Assembly (NCBI RefSeq): GCF_001043175.1
Contig: NZ_CP011494.1
Coordinates: 1,922,001 to 1,986,000, forward strand
DNA length: 64,000 bases
Direction: 5' to 3'
Source of the DNA: Marinobacter psychrophilus
GTDB lineage: Bacteria > Pseudomonadota > Gammaproteobacteria > Pseudomonadales > Oleiphilaceae
Shown here: positions 1-8,939 of the stretch, one piece after another
Numbering within the stretch: the stretch's first letter is position 1
Layout of the letters: each line of letters starts with the position of its first letter
The notes under the pieces: generated by a model
What the model was told of the DNA's origin: nothing
Database searches by the model: none
The model's input: the letters and a program-made list of their open reading frames with translations, nothing else
Program-made: the position numbers and the translations under genes

Positions 1-137
1 GGCTACTGGCCTTTCCACCCGGTGTGGTTCAAGCCGACATCGCAATCGGTTTGCTGTATCTCGCAGCCGGGTTGACATTATGGTCTATGGGATTATATTT
101 GCAGGCTGCCTGGCCGGACCTGTTTCCGCGAAAGTAA
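1..137 (+). CDS. pgsA: CDP-diacylglycerol-glycerol-3-phosphate 3-phosphatidyltransferase, C-terminal end only
   Basis: The window opens inside this gene; only about 44 C-terminal codons and the TAA stop (135-137) are visible. The peptide contains LYLAAGLTLWSMGLYLQAAW, which closely resembles the last transmembrane helix and tail of pseudomonad PgsA. PgsA is an inner-membrane enzyme that makes phosphatidylglycerophosphate, the committed step to phosphatidylglycerol and cardiolipin. The catalytic CDP-alcohol phosphotransferase motif lies upstream, outside the window. The gene converges on the lipoprotein gene at 148-786. Identity rests on the tail sequence alone. Confidence 0.75.
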   Translation, partial: LLAFPPGVVQADIAIGLLYLAAGLTLWSMGLYLQAAWPDLFPRK

Positions 138-147
138 GCGTTTAAGG

Positions 148-786
148 TCACTGGCCTTCCGCTTTTGAGTCGGCCGATAGCCCGTCGCAGGCGCTCGCCC
201 AGAGCGCAAGCTGACTCATCAGGCGTTGGCCGGCGACATCAAATGCAATAATGACATCGTCTAAACGATTACTGGCGGCGCTTGTTTTAATATCGAAGAG
301 TTGTGAACACGCCGTTCTGCGACTTCGATTTACCATGATTTCGCTGTATAGCTGAATGACCACATCGCTGTGATCAGAGCCGGGTTGGCTTTGAAAAGCC
401 AGCAACTCGGTGACCATGGTCAGATCGGCTTCGGCCGGGCTAGCATCCGTAATTACCCGCTTAAAACCCTGACTTTTGCGCAATGCCGCTGTCATCGTAT
501 CGCGCATGACAACCGGTGCTGTGTCGCGCCAACGAACGCCACCGTATATGCGGAATTCTGTAGCCTCGGGTTTTGCCAGAATACGAGTGCTGTTGATGGG
601 CTCTGATGCCACCGGTGTATCTACACGAAGACTGAACGGCTGCTGGTCACCAGCGCGGTTCAGGGTTAAAGGTGCGGGCGCGAAATCCATTACCCGTGGT
701 GTTTCAGGAACCGGAAAAATGGTGCAACCGGTCATCACCAGTGCGCAGAGGGTGCCTGGCACAAAACTCTTCGAGTAACGAATCAT
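148..786 (-). CDS. ABC-type transport auxiliary lipoprotein (PqiC-like)
   Basis: A 212-residue exported lipoprotein. Residues 1-20 form a signal sequence ending in the lipobox VMTGC, with Cys21 as the lipidated residue. The remainder resembles the ABC-transport auxiliary / PqiC family, which sits at the outer membrane and works with MCE proteins in lipid traffic between the two membranes. It is the last gene of a four-gene operon; its ATG overlaps the TGA of the MCE gene by four bases (783-786), so translation is probably coupled. The family call rests on length, the lipobox and strong context. The transported lipid cannot be read from the sequence. Confidence 0.8.
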   Translation of the reverse strand: MIRYSKSFVPGTLCALVMTGCTIFPVPETPRVMDFAPAPLTLNRAGDQQPFSLRVDTPVASEPINSTRILAKPEATEFRIYGGVRWRDTAPVVMRDTMTAALRKSQGFKRVITDASPAEADLTMVTELLAFQSQPGSDHSDVVIQLYSEIMVNRSRRTACSQLFDIKTSAASNRLDDVIIAFDVAGQRLMSQLALWASACDGLSADSKAEGQ

Positions 787-1721
787 TGTGGCAATTCCTT
801 GATAGTGTCTACGCCCCAGAGTGTCCCTGCAGGGTTTTCATCCAGCCGGCGGGTAAAGCGGTTCAGGTTATTAAGTGTGTTATGCAATTGCCGCAGAACC
901 GGTGCCAGCTCGCCCATGCCCTGCAGCCCTGCATCGAGTGCGCCGGCGTTGTCGGAGGTGAGGGTATCCAGCCGCTGCATGACGGCGTCAAAATTACCCA
1001 GGGCACGGTCCATCGAGCGCAGCGCCGAGCGGCCCTCGTTACGCAACAGCGCATCGGCAGTGCCGGACACGTCGGCTATTTGGGCGGCGGCCTGGCTCGC
1101 ATTCGCGCTGGCCTGATTCAGATTTGCAAACAGCTCGTCCAGAGCGGCACTCTTGCGCACCAGCGTTTCACTGGCCTCACGGGTATTGCTCAGAATGGCA
1201 GACACCTGTTCGATATTGTCGTTAGAAAATAACTGATTGGCGTTACTAAGCAGTTGGTCGGCTTTATCCATCAGTATCTGACTGTTGTCCAGCAGGCCGC
1301 TGAGAGCGGAGCGCTGGGCGTGAATAATCGGGGGGTTCTCACGGCTACCCATTAATAATGGGCTGTTCTGGCTGCCGCCGCTGAACTCGATGCTCATACT
1401 GCCGGTGATGTTCGCCAGTACCAGGCTGGCCCGGGTGTTTTCATGCATCGGAATGGTCTCATCGACGCGCACCAGCACTCGAACCTCCCCAGGATTTTCC
1501 CGCATCAAACGTAAAGAGACCACGTCGCCCACATCGACGCCGTTGTAAAGAACCGGATTGCCTTCAGAAAGGCCACTGACTGTGTAATCAAACGCTACCT
1601 CATACCAGGCCCATTCCCGCTCATTACTGGTTTTGCCAAGCCACAAAGCGAACACTAAAGCCGAGGCCGCCGTAATAATCGTAAACATCCCAATCAGGAA
1701 GTGATGGGCTCTGGGTTCCAT
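783..1721 (-). CDS. MCE (MlaD-like) domain protein of a lipid-trafficking ABC system
   Basis: A 312-residue protein with one N-terminal membrane anchor (about residues 8-28), then a single MCE domain (about 35-125, including the YNGVDVGDV stretch typical of MlaD-type domains). A long helical C-terminal region (about 135-300) rich in Asn, Ala and Gln follows. MlaD/MCE proteins form periplasmic hexamers that bind an ABC transporter and move phospholipids or other hydrophobic molecules. The extended helices would allow a tube-like periplasmic bridge, as in longer MCE proteins; that part is inferred. The start codon overlaps the ATPase stop by one base (TAATG). Confidence 0.85.
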   Translation of the reverse strand: MEPRAHHFLIGMFTIITAASALVFALWLGKTSNEREWAWYEVAFDYTVSGLSEGNPVLYNGVDVGDVVSLRLMRENPGEVRVLVRVDETIPMHENTRASLVLANITGSMSIEFSGGSQNSPLLMGSRENPPIIHAQRSALSGLLDNSQILMDKADQLLSNANQLFSNDNIEQVSAILSNTREASETLVRKSAALDELFANLNQASANASQAAAQIADVSGTADALLRNEGRSALRSMDRALGNFDAVMQRLDTLTSDNAGALDAGLQGMGELAPVLRQLHNTLNNLNRFTRRLDENPAGTLWGVDTIKELPQ

Positions 1722-2563
1722 TATGATGACTCCTGCTGGGAATAGGGTGCTTGCAATGCCTTGTTAGTTTGAACTGCGTAGCTGGCGGCCCGGCCCCGTG
1801 GCCCAAGGAAATACTCCTGAATCCACGGGTCGGGATTTTTGACAACTTTCTGCAAACGATCGGCCACCAGAACTTTTTTCTGCGACAGTACCGCCACCCG
1901 GTCACAACTGTTGTAGAGCGTATCCAGATCATGGGTCACCAGAAACACGGTTAAACCCAGTGCATTACGCAGGGTAACAATCAGTTGGTCGAAGGCGCCT
2001 GCGCCGATTGGGTCTAGCCCGGCGGTGGGCTCGTCCAGAAACAGGACTTCCGGATCCAGAGCCAGCGCTCTTGCCAGTGCCGCGCGCTTGATCATGCCGC
2101 CGGATAACTCCGACGGATACTGGGTAGCCGCTTTTACCGATAAACCGGTCAGTGCCAGTTTCATGCGTGCAAGATGCTCGGCTTCGGGTCGCGGCAATTT
2201 GCGATGCTCGATCAGCGGCAGGGCAATGTTTTCCTGAAGATTAAGCGAGGTAAACAGCGCGCCTTTCTGAAACAGTACGCCAAAGCGCTGTTCAGTAAGC
2301 GAGCGTTGACGAGCAGACAGTGCGAGCAAATCTTTGCCAAATACCCGAATGTCGCCGCCTGACGGCTTGACTAAACCAACGATGCTGCGCAGCAAAACCG
2401 ACTTGCCGGTACCAGATCCGCCGACCACTCCCAGAATTTCACCGCGAAACAGGTCCAAATCAAGTTGTTGGTGAACAACGTGACTGCCAAAGCGGTTTTC
2501 CAGGTTTCGCACCTGAATAATCGACGTTTGGGATCCGTTTTCTCCATTCGTTGTTTGTGTCAT
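1721..2563 (-). CDS. MlaF-like ATP-binding protein of an MCE lipid transporter
   Basis: A 280-residue ABC ATPase. Walker A is GGSGTGKS (about residues 48-55), the signature is LSGGM followed by IKRAALARAL, and Walker B is VLFLDEPTAGLDP, followed by the switch histidine in LVTHD. The LSGGM form of the signature is typical of MlaF-type ATPases. It would power the permease at 2564-3727 in the inner membrane. The TAA stop overlaps the MCE start by one base, and the ATG directly follows the permease stop, so the operon is tightly packed. The generic name 'ABC ATPase of the Mla/Ttg2 family' is certain; the substrate is not. Confidence 0.9.
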   Translation of the reverse strand: MTQTTNGENGSQTSIIQVRNLENRFGSHVVHQQLDLDLFRGEILGVVGGSGTGKSVLLRSIVGLVKPSGGDIRVFGKDLLALSARQRSLTEQRFGVLFQKGALFTSLNLQENIALPLIEHRKLPRPEAEHLARMKLALTGLSVKAATQYPSELSGGMIKRAALARALALDPEVLFLDEPTAGLDPIGAGAFDQLIVTLRNALGLTVFLVTHDLDTLYNSCDRVAVLSQKKVLVADRLQKVVKNPDPWIQEYFLGPRGRAASYAVQTNKALQAPYSQQESS

Positions 2564-3727
2564 TTACCAGCCCATCTCCATAAAAAACAGTGCCGCGATG
2601 GAGTCGAACAGAATAACCATAAAAATCGACTGCACTACGCTGGATGTGGTGTGTACGCCTACTGACTGGGCGCTGCCGCTGACTTTGAAACCCTCAAGGC
2701 AAGCCACGGCTGCAATTAGAAAAGCGAATATGGGTGCCTTCGACAAACCCACCAAAAAGTGCTTCAACGCGACATCCTGGGACACAATCGATACGAATTG
2801 TGTCGGAGTGATGTCCAGCGTCATCGCACACACTAGGGCGCCACCCACCATGCCAGATATCATCCCTACAAATGTCAGCAACGGCAGGCTGACCATCATT
2901 GCAAGCACCCGCGGCAACACCAGCATTTCGATGGGGCTAAGGCCCAGCGTGCGCAGCGCGTCCAATTCCTCATTTACTTTCATAGCGCCGATCTGGGCGG
3001 TGAAAGAACTGGCTGTGCGGCCAGCCAACAGGATAGCCGCCAATAAAACGCCAAACTCCCGCAGGAATGAAAAAGCCACCAAGTTAACGGTATAAATGGT
3101 GGCGCCAAAATCTGCCAATACAGTGGCCCCGAGGAAAGCGATAACAGCACCGACCAGAAAGGTGAGCAGGGCTACAATGGGTACCGCATTCAGCCCGGTG
3201 TCCTGAACTGCAGCCACAAAAGCCGTCATGCGCCAGCGCCGTGGGTGCAGTGTTGTCCACGCCAGGGCCGCAATAATCTGGCCAATAAAGCCAACAAGGG
3301 TAACAACGAGCTGGTACAACTCAGTTACCCAAGCGCCGATATCGCGTACCAAACCAGACAGCGTAGAGCCGGGTGGGGCTGGCAGTGGCTGTTGATCGGT
3401 CATGGCGGTTGCGACTGCACTCAAAAGCGCGGCGGTTTCACGACTAACCGCTTGCGGGTTATCCGCTAGCCACTGCTCCAGGTTATGGGGCCCAACAAGT
3501 TCAGCCAGCAGTGCAGCACCGGCGGTGTCTATACGCCCCAACGTTTGAAGGTTAAGTGTTCGTTTGCGGTCGGAGTCTTGGCCAACTGCGGTAACGGATG
3601 AGTAGAGGGCGTGGTAGTAGGGAAGCGTCCAGTCGCCACAGGCGCTTATTTGGTCGCCGTCAATCAGCAACTCGCCAGCGGCGCTCTGATCAGGTTGTGA
3701 GTAATCCGACATGTCAGCACGGGTCAC
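2564..3727 (-). CDS. MlaE-like ABC permease with an N-terminal STAS domain
   Basis: A 387-residue protein with two parts. Residues 1-115 resemble a STAS/MlaB-like domain (LNLQTLGRIDTAGAALL), and residues 130-385 are an MlaE/YrbE-type permease with several membrane helices. The conserved GRTASSFTAQIGAMKVNEEL loop is present. Fusion of the STAS module to the permease replaces a separate MlaB subunit. The frame opens with GTG at 3727, and a second possible start is ATG at 3712; a GGGAG lies about 12 bases before the GTG, so the start is not settled. It is first in an operon with the ATPase, MCE protein and lipoprotein. Confidence 0.88.
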   Translation of the reverse strand: MTRADMSDYSQPDQSAAGELLIDGDQISACGDWTLPYYHALYSSVTAVGQDSDRKRTLNLQTLGRIDTAGAALLAELVGPHNLEQWLADNPQAVSRETAALLSAVATAMTDQQPLPAPPGSTLSGLVRDIGAWVTELYQLVVTLVGFIGQIIAALAWTTLHPRRWRMTAFVAAVQDTGLNAVPIVALLTFLVGAVIAFLGATVLADFGATIYTVNLVAFSFLREFGVLLAAILLAGRTASSFTAQIGAMKVNEELDALRTLGLSPIEMLVLPRVLAMMVSLPLLTFVGMISGMVGGALVCAMTLDITPTQFVSIVSQDVALKHFLVGLSKAPIFAFLIAAVACLEGFKVSGSAQSVGVHTTSSVVQSIFMVILFDSIAALFFMEMGW

Positions 3728-3769
3728 GTTGTTGCCAAACTCCCAGGATAATAACCAATGAATAGCAGC

Positions 3770-4396
3770 TTAAAGACTCCACACCTTATCCGCCAGGACA
3801 TGGCGGTCTTCCGCATCGTGGCTGGCCAATATCATCGCCACACCGTCGCGTTTTTGTTCCAGCAACAGGCTGTGCAAAATATGACGGGCGTCTGGATCAA
3901 GCCCGGTCAGGGGTTCGTCCAATAGTAACAGGGGCTGACCGCGCAGCAGTGCTCGCAGCAAGGCCACCCTCTGACGCTGACCGCCGGACAGTTCCGCCGG
4001 GCGGCGTTTGCCCATGCCGGCCAGGCCCACGCGCTCCAGAGCAGCGGCAATTTTTATCTTTTGTGCGCCCGACAGCTTTAGTCCCGGATGAAGGCCAAGG
4101 CCAATGTTATCTGCAACGTTCAGGTGCTCAAACAGATTGTGCTCCTGAAACACGCTGGTGATCGGGCGTTCCCAAGGTGGCAATGGCGTCAATTCCTGCC
4201 GACGCCAGCGAATAGAGCCGCCACTTGCTTGCAGGAACCCGGCAAGCAGATTGAGCAGGGTGGATTTGCCAGAACCACTGACGCCATGAATAGCGAGGCA
4301 TTCGCCGGGTGCCAGCGTAAAATCAAACTGCCACTTCGGCCCATGTTGGTCGGGTGAAGTCGGGTAGTGAAAACCTAGACCGGAAACATCAAGCAT
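3770..4396 (-). CDS. thiQ: Thiamine ABC transporter ATP-binding protein
   Basis: A 208-residue ABC ATPase with Walker A GVSGSGKST, a Q-loop in SVFQEHNLFEHLNV, the signature LSGGQRQRV and Walker B LLLLDEPLTGLDP. The FQEHNLFEHLNVADNIGLGL stretch is characteristic of ThiQ. ThiQ energises thiamine and TPP uptake through ThiP. The ATG at 4396 was chosen over a longer frame opening at 4435 because MLDVSGLGFHY aligns with known ThiQ starts. This gives an eight-base overlap with the end of thiP. It is the last gene of the thiBPQ operon controlled by the TPP riboswitch at 7202-7277. Confidence 0.93.
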   Translation of the reverse strand: MLDVSGLGFHYPTSPDQHGPKWQFDFTLAPGECLAIHGVSGSGKSTLLNLLAGFLQASGGSIRWRRQELTPLPPWERPITSVFQEHNLFEHLNVADNIGLGLHPGLKLSGAQKIKIAAALERVGLAGMGKRRPAELSGGQRQRVALLRALLRGQPLLLLDEPLTGLDPDARHILHSLLLEQKRDGVAMILASHDAEDRHVLADKVWSL

Positions 4397-6068
4397 GGTG
4401 AATGTCCATAACGGATACGTTCTGCGGTCGGGCAAATGGGCGTAAGCGGGCAGCGCGGGTAAGAATATGAGCGAGGCTAAATATCATCAACAACAGTAGA
4501 ATAAGCCAAAGCCCGGTAGCCGCTGCTGCAACCAGTTGATAGCTGCCGAGCTGCTGGTACAGCAGCACCGGAAGTGTGGGTGCACCAGGCGAGCCAAACA
4601 GTGCAATCACCCCAAAATCTCCCAGAGAAAGGCCAACTCCGTAGGCCAACGCCAACGCTAACGGGCGCTTGAGCCGCGGCCAGTGCAGCGAGCGCCAGCG
4701 ATACCAACCTAGAATACCCAGCTGGTCAGCCAGCTGTCGGCTTGGCTGGTCCAGGCTTGCCAGCGGCCCACGAACAAGCTGAAGAATGAAGGGCAGTGCC
4801 ATCATGGCGTTAATCAGTGCTACCAGAAGCATTCCCTGGCCGGCTGAACCGAGGCTAGGGCGAAACAGCAGAAACAGACCGGTTCCCAATACCAGCGGTG
4901 GCACTATCAACGGCAAGTAGCCGGCGCTGTGAGTGACCATTTTTGCCTTGGGGAATTGCCCGGCTGCAACAATGGCCAGAGTGGCGATGACCGCTAACAG
5001 GCCAGCGGGCAGGGCAATCGCCAGGCTTTTCACGGTGGCCCGGAACAGCGGTGTTTGTGGGTCAAGCATGGGCAGCGTGGCCAGCCCAGGATAGCCGCGG
5101 GTGACAATGGCCAGCAGTGGCAGCAGAAGGAAAATGGCGAAGGCCAGTACCAGTGCGCCATCGCAAAATCGTGCTAGTCCGCGATTATCGCGCCGCGGCG
5201 GCGGTTGGCTGAAGCGTCGTTCTGATAACACTCTGGTGGGCTCACCCAGGCGCATAACCAGCCACCACAGGCCCCCACAAATACTTAGCTGCACCAGCGC
5301 AAGCAAGGCAGCGCGGCCAAAATCGAATTCAAAGCGCAGGGCCTGGTAAATAGCCACTTCCAATGTGGTTGCATTTGGTCCGCCGCCCAGAGTCATTACG
5401 ATGGCAAAACTGGTAAAACACAGGGTAAACACCAGCGCCAGCAACCCGGGCAACACCGGTTTCATGGCCGGCCAGTCTAGAACCCGCCACACTATAAAAC
5501 CGCGCAGCCCCATCTGGCTAGCCAGGCGCTTTTGGCTCTGCGGTGTGGCCTCCAGCGCTTGAAGTAGGATGCGTGCAATCAGCGGGGCGTTAAAAAATAC
5601 ATGGGCCAGTACAATGCCGTTCAAACCGTACAGATTCCACTGCAGCGCCGGTATAAAGTCACTCACAACCACAGTCAACCAACCCTGGCGGCCGTAAACG
5701 TTGACCAGACCAGAAACCACCACAATGGAGGGCATTACCAGGCTGAGCTCCATCAGCCGGAGTAGAAGGCCGCGGCCGGGAAACTGCGGTTGCCGCGCCA
5801 GCGCCCGGGCAACGGGAATGGCAAGCAGCGTGCTGATAAGCACAGACAGCAGCGCCTGCCAGACGGTAAAAACAACCACGTTGCGCAGATAACGGCTGTG
5901 CCAGAGCTCTTCCGGGTTCAGCGCCGGTGCCTGCCACAGTAGGGCGCCCACGCCTGTGGCCGTCAGTGTGATAATAGTTAGAGCAATCAGCACCCCGGGT
6001 GCCAACTGCCAGCCGGGGTGGCTCAGCGGCGCGCGATGGGCGTTACAAAAGCTCAGCGGATTTTGCAT
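4389..6068 (-). CDS. thiP: Thiamine ABC transporter permease
   Basis: A 559-residue inner-membrane permease made of two tandem binding-protein-dependent transport domains (about residues 40-270 and 320-545). Conserved stretches match ThiP throughout, for example VYGRQGWL, LAHVFFNAPL, LGGGPNATTLEVAIYQAL and GDFGVIALFG. It forms the thiamine channel fed by ThiB and powered by ThiQ. The frame can be extended to a GTG at 6104, but that would overlap thiB by 25 bases. The ATG at 6068 lies 11 bases after the thiB stop and has a weak GGA upstream; it was preferred. Confidence 0.92.
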   Translation of the reverse strand: MQNPLSFCNAHRAPLSHPGWQLAPGVLIALTIITLTATGVGALLWQAPALNPEELWHSRYLRNVVVFTVWQALLSVLISTLLAIPVARALARQPQFPGRGLLLRLMELSLVMPSIVVVSGLVNVYGRQGWLTVVVSDFIPALQWNLYGLNGIVLAHVFFNAPLIARILLQALEATPQSQKRLASQMGLRGFIVWRVLDWPAMKPVLPGLLALVFTLCFTSFAIVMTLGGGPNATTLEVAIYQALRFEFDFGRAALLALVQLSICGGLWWLVMRLGEPTRVLSERRFSQPPPRRDNRGLARFCDGALVLAFAIFLLLPLLAIVTRGYPGLATLPMLDPQTPLFRATVKSLAIALPAGLLAVIATLAIVAAGQFPKAKMVTHSAGYLPLIVPPLVLGTGLFLLFRPSLGSAGQGMLLVALINAMMALPFILQLVRGPLASLDQPSRQLADQLGILGWYRWRSLHWPRLKRPLALALAYGVGLSLGDFGVIALFGSPGAPTLPVLLYQQLGSYQLVAAAATGLWLILLLLMIFSLAHILTRAARLRPFARPQNVSVMDIHHA

Positions 6069-6079
6069 TAGCCAGTCCG

Positions 6080-7141
6080 CTAGCGCGTCATGGCTTCCAG
6101 CCACTCATCGACCCATTCGCGCCGGTGCTGTGCTACTTCGGCCGGATTAAAAAACAGGGTGCGGGACGGTTGTATCAGGCGGTTAAAAACATCGGGCAGT
6201 TCGGCGCCCAAATCAATGGCCGGGTACATAACGTTCTTCAGCGGAATATGGCGCTGAAAGTCGGCGCTTAGCATGAAATCCAAAAATTCTCTTGCCAGCG
6301 TTTGATGTGGCGAACTGGCGACCACTGCCGCCACTTCCACTTGCAGGTAGTGACCTTCACTGAACTCTGCTGCCTGGTAGCGTTCGGTCTTGTCGACGGC
6401 CATGTGGTAGGCCGGTGAGGTGCTGTAAGACAGAATCATTGGCGCTTCACCGTTCATAAACAATGAAAAATAGCCGTCACTCCAGCTTTTTGTGGTGGTC
6501 AGGATTTTTTTCTGCAGCTGCTCCCACTTGGCCCCGGCATCGTCGCCGTAAACGTGGCGCATCCAAAGCAAAAGGCCTAGGCCGGGGGTGCTGGTGCGCG
6601 GGTCTTGAATGATGATCTTCAAATCGTCTGGTGCTGCAATCAGCTCAGCCAGGCTTTTTGGCGGGTTGGCCAACTGCTCGGTGTCGTAAACAAACGCGAA
6701 GTGGCCCCAGTCGTAGGGTACGAACACTGGGTCTTGCCAGAGGATGGGTAAATCGAGAGCGTCCAGATTTACATTGTGCGGCGCCAATAGCCCAGTGGAG
6801 CGAGCCAGTTCCATGGTGCCGGTGTCCAGGCCCAACACCAGGTCGGCTGAGCTGCTGGCGCCTTCTAACCTCAGTCGCTGCAAAATGTCCCCGCCGCTGT
6901 CGAGCACCACATAATTAAGTTGGCAGTCACAGCGCTGTTCAAACGCCGTTTTTACCGCCGGTCCTGGCCCCCATTCCGCTGCGAACGAGGGGTGAGTGTA
7001 TACCGTTAAGTTGGGGTTTTCGGTAGCGCTGGATAAATTGGTAAAAATGAGGATAAATAATCCTAAAACAGTCCGAGTTTTAGCAGGGAGTAGGGCAGTG
7101 TGACTATTTTGAGCAATGCGTTGTAGCAGCGAATACGCCAT
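6080..7141 (-). CDS. thiB: Thiamine-binding periplasmic protein
   Basis: A 353-residue solute-binding protein, slightly longer than E. coli ThiB (327). The N-terminus carries an extended signal peptide (hydrophobic core VLGLFILIFTNLSSA, about residues 25-39). The mature part begins with LTVYTHPSFAAEWGPGPAVK and has the ThiB-type VPYDWGHFAFVYD and DPRTSTPGLGLLLWM motifs. It captures thiamine, thiamine phosphate and TPP in the periplasm. It is the first gene after the TPP riboswitch, which lies about 60 bases upstream of the ATG. Confidence 0.93.
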   Translation of the reverse strand: MAYSLLQRIAQNSHTALLPAKTRTVLGLFILIFTNLSSATENPNLTVYTHPSFAAEWGPGPAVKTAFEQRCDCQLNYVVLDSGGDILQRLRLEGASSSADLVLGLDTGTMELARSTGLLAPHNVNLDALDLPILWQDPVFVPYDWGHFAFVYDTEQLANPPKSLAELIAAPDDLKIIIQDPRTSTPGLGLLLWMRHVYGDDAGAKWEQLQKKILTTTKSWSDGYFSLFMNGEAPMILSYSTSPAYHMAVDKTERYQAAEFSEGHYLQVEVAAVVASSPHQTLAREFLDFMLSADFQRHIPLKNVMYPAIDLGAELPDVFNRLIQPSRTLFFNPAEVAQHRREWVDEWLEAMTR

Positions 7142-7201
7142 GGTGGTTAAACCTCAAAACTCGGTTTTAGGGCACCACACGCGGTTTTCGGCCGGTTAAA
7201 G

Positions 7202-7277
7202 CTCAATTCCTTCGCCAGCATTATCTGGGGCAGGTTCCGCGGGTATGGTCTCAGCCTGTTGGAGGCACCCCGTTGAG
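7202..7277 (-). promoter_or_regulatory. TPP riboswitch (THI element)
   Basis: Read on the minus strand, the conserved THI blocks appear in order: ACGGGGTGC, GGCTGAGA, ACCC, GAACCTG and GATAATGCTGGCGAAGGAA. Stem P1 is closed by CTCAA (7273-7277) pairing with TTGAG (7202-7206). It sits in the leader of thiB, so thiamine pyrophosphate should switch off thiBPQ expression. Confidence 0.95.
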
Positions 7278-7284
7278 AAAGGCG

Positions 7285-7293
7285 AGTATAGCA
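7285..7293 (-). promoter_or_regulatory. Extended -10 promoter for thiBPQ
   Basis: On the minus strand the sequence TGCTATACT is a good extended -10 element (TG-N-TATACT). No convincing -35 box lies 17 bases upstream. Transcription would start six or seven bases downstream, at about 7278, which is exactly the first base of the riboswitch P1 stem. That agreement supports the call. Confidence 0.65.
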
Positions 7294-7519
7294 GGCTAAG
7301 CCTCATAAGGACGATACCGGAATCCAAAAACTATACCAACATGCAATAAAATATTCCTACTTTACAGCTACATCGGCGACATCCTCAAAATCAGTGGCAC
7401 ATTGACCAATAACAACGACGCCTAAATACTTCCAATGTGCAAACGCCTAAAACTGACACTGCGTACTATTGCGAATTTAATGGGATGCAGCTGTACCTGA
7501 GTGAGTGTTCAATATAAGG

Positions 7520-7535
7520 TTGAGCGATTACTCAA
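7520..7535. promoter_or_regulatory. TetR-family operator upstream of the regulator gene
   Basis: TTGAGCGATTACTCAA is an inverted repeat (TTGAG-N6-CTCAA) that is identical to the site at 9033-9048 and close to those at 8940-8961 and 9010-9025. It lies 46 bases before the chosen ATG of the TetR gene, so the regulator probably controls itself. Confidence 0.75.
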
Positions 7536-7581
7536 AATATTTACTGATGCCCTATGTTGGCCTCAAAATCTGGAATTAATC

Positions 7582-8196
7582 ATGGCTCGTGCAACGATTC
7601 ACAACCGCCAAGACTCTCTGGAGCGGGCTCTTCAGCTGTTCTGGCAAAAAGGCTTTCATGCAACCTCACTGAAGGACCTGGAGAAAGCGCTCGACATGCG
7701 GCCGGGTAGTATCTATGCCACCTTTGGCAGCAAGGATGGGCTATTTCAGGAGTCTCTGGAACGCTATGCTCGCTTGGGGCTGGCCGAGTTCGAACGCACC
7801 TTACACGCTTACCCATCACCATTAGCGGGGCTTGCCGCTTATTTGCGCGGGCTAGGTAGCCTTCGCGATCGGGAATTACCAAGTCGAGCCTGCATGCTGG
7901 TCAAAAGCCTGTTGGAGCTGGGCGAGCGAGAGAAAACAGCCTGGCGCAAGGCCGAAGATCTGTTAGCAAGTATGGAAAAACGCTTTATTGACCGTTTCGA
8001 TGTGGCACAGGAGATCGGGGAACTGGATGCCCAGCTCGACCCCGTTCGCCTTGGACGGCGCTTGCAGGCAGAAGTAATGGGATTACGCGCTTTTGCCCAT
8101 CGTGACGTCGACAGTGCGGCGGTTCACGCTCTCGCTGAGGATATGGCCTTGTCCCTGGAAGCACTGCGAATGAGCAGTTTTGTACACGAAAGTTAG
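7582..8196 (+). CDS. TetR/AcrR-family transcriptional regulator
   Basis: A 204-residue regulator with an N-terminal TetR helix-turn-helix: LERALQLFWQKGFHATSLKDLEKALDM, then RPGSIYATFGSKDGLF (about residues 8-50), followed by a helical ligand-binding and dimerisation domain. The reading frame is open back to a GTG at 7501. That start is unlikely because it would place a palindromic operator inside the coding region, whereas ATG 7582 begins right at the domain. The convergent-facing partner at 8321-8875 has three copies of the same operator in front of it, so this is most likely its local repressor. The inducing ligand is unknown. Confidence 0.88.
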   Translation: MARATIHNRQDSLERALQLFWQKGFHATSLKDLEKALDMRPGSIYATFGSKDGLFQESLERYARLGLAEFERTLHAYPSPLAGLAAYLRGLGSLRDRELPSRACMLVKSLLELGEREKTAWRKAEDLLASMEKRFIDRFDVAQEIGELDAQLDPVRLGRRLQAEVMGLRAFAHRDVDSAAVHALAEDMALSLEALRMSSFVHES

Positions 8197-8320
8197 TTTT
8201 TGAGTAATTTATGGTTGCTCGACATGATCCTGGCCATCTTTCAAAAATAGATAATGCGTTCAATACACTAGCGACAAGTCAGGACGGGCAATGAGAACCG
8301 CCTCCGACTTGCTAGGCATG

Positions 8321-8875
8321 TTAGTCAGCCTTATGCCACTCAAACTTCTGGAACGGCTTGTCTATTGGCGTCTCGGCAAGGTGATTTGTGTAGTTGCTCA
8401 TCACCTTCTGTGCGGTGCCAAGAACGACCTCAAGAATCTGGCGCTTAGTGAAACCAGCCTCTAGAAATGCTGCCACGGCACTGTCATCCGCGTTGCCGCG
8501 GCCGCGCACAACGGCGAGGGTGAAGTCGCGAAGGGTTTCCAGCCGGTCTGTCGGTAACGGTGTTTCGTTTCGCAGAGCTTCAGTGATGGCGTCATCAACG
8601 TTCATGCTTTTGGCAATACCGGTGTGAGCGGGCACGCAGTAATGGCAAGCATGCTCGACGTTGATGGTTTGCCAAACCACGGTAGTTTCTTCGTCGTCGA
8701 AGCTGCTATCCAGAAAAAGCTGGTGAAGCCGCTGATAACCTTCAAGTAAGCCTGGTGCTTCTGCCATAACCGCGTGAAGGCCTGGAACCATACCGAAAGC
8801 TTTGATGGAGTTGTCGAGTAAATTTTGGCTTGCTTGTGGGGCGCTTTCTTTGTCGTGAAGAGTAAAGTTGGTCAT
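8321..8875 (-). CDS. AhpD-like / carboxymuconolactone decarboxylase family protein
   Basis: A 184-residue protein of the alkylhydroperoxidase D-like / CMD fold. The diagnostic motif EHACHYCVPAHTGIA (CxxC plus the downstream His) is present around residues 90-105, and the following helix pattern matches the family. Such proteins are peroxidase-type thiol enzymes, though many members have unknown substrates. The ATG at 8875 was chosen because GGAGT lies six bases upstream; an upstream in-frame ATG at 8926 has no such site. It is transcribed toward the TetR gene at 7582-8196 and carries at least three of that regulator's operator-like palindromes in its promoter region. Confidence 0.85.
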   Translation of the reverse strand: MTNFTLHDKESAPQASQNLLDNSIKAFGMVPGLHAVMAEAPGLLEGYQRLHQLFLDSSFDDEETTVVWQTINVEHACHYCVPAHTGIAKSMNVDDAITEALRNETPLPTDRLETLRDFTLAVVRGRGNADDSAVAAFLEAGFTKRQILEVVLGTAQKVMSNYTNHLAETPIDKPFQKFEWHKAD

Positions 8876-8939
8876 GGAATGACTCCTTGCGGTAAAGGTA
8901 AACGTGAGATTACTCACATCGAGCAAAACGTTGCCGTCA

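Noticed and set aside
672-1232. A 186-residue plus-strand open frame antisense to the lipoprotein and MCE genes
   Set aside because: It lies wholly opposite to two well-supported genes, has no ribosome site and no recognisable domain; it is a frame shadow.
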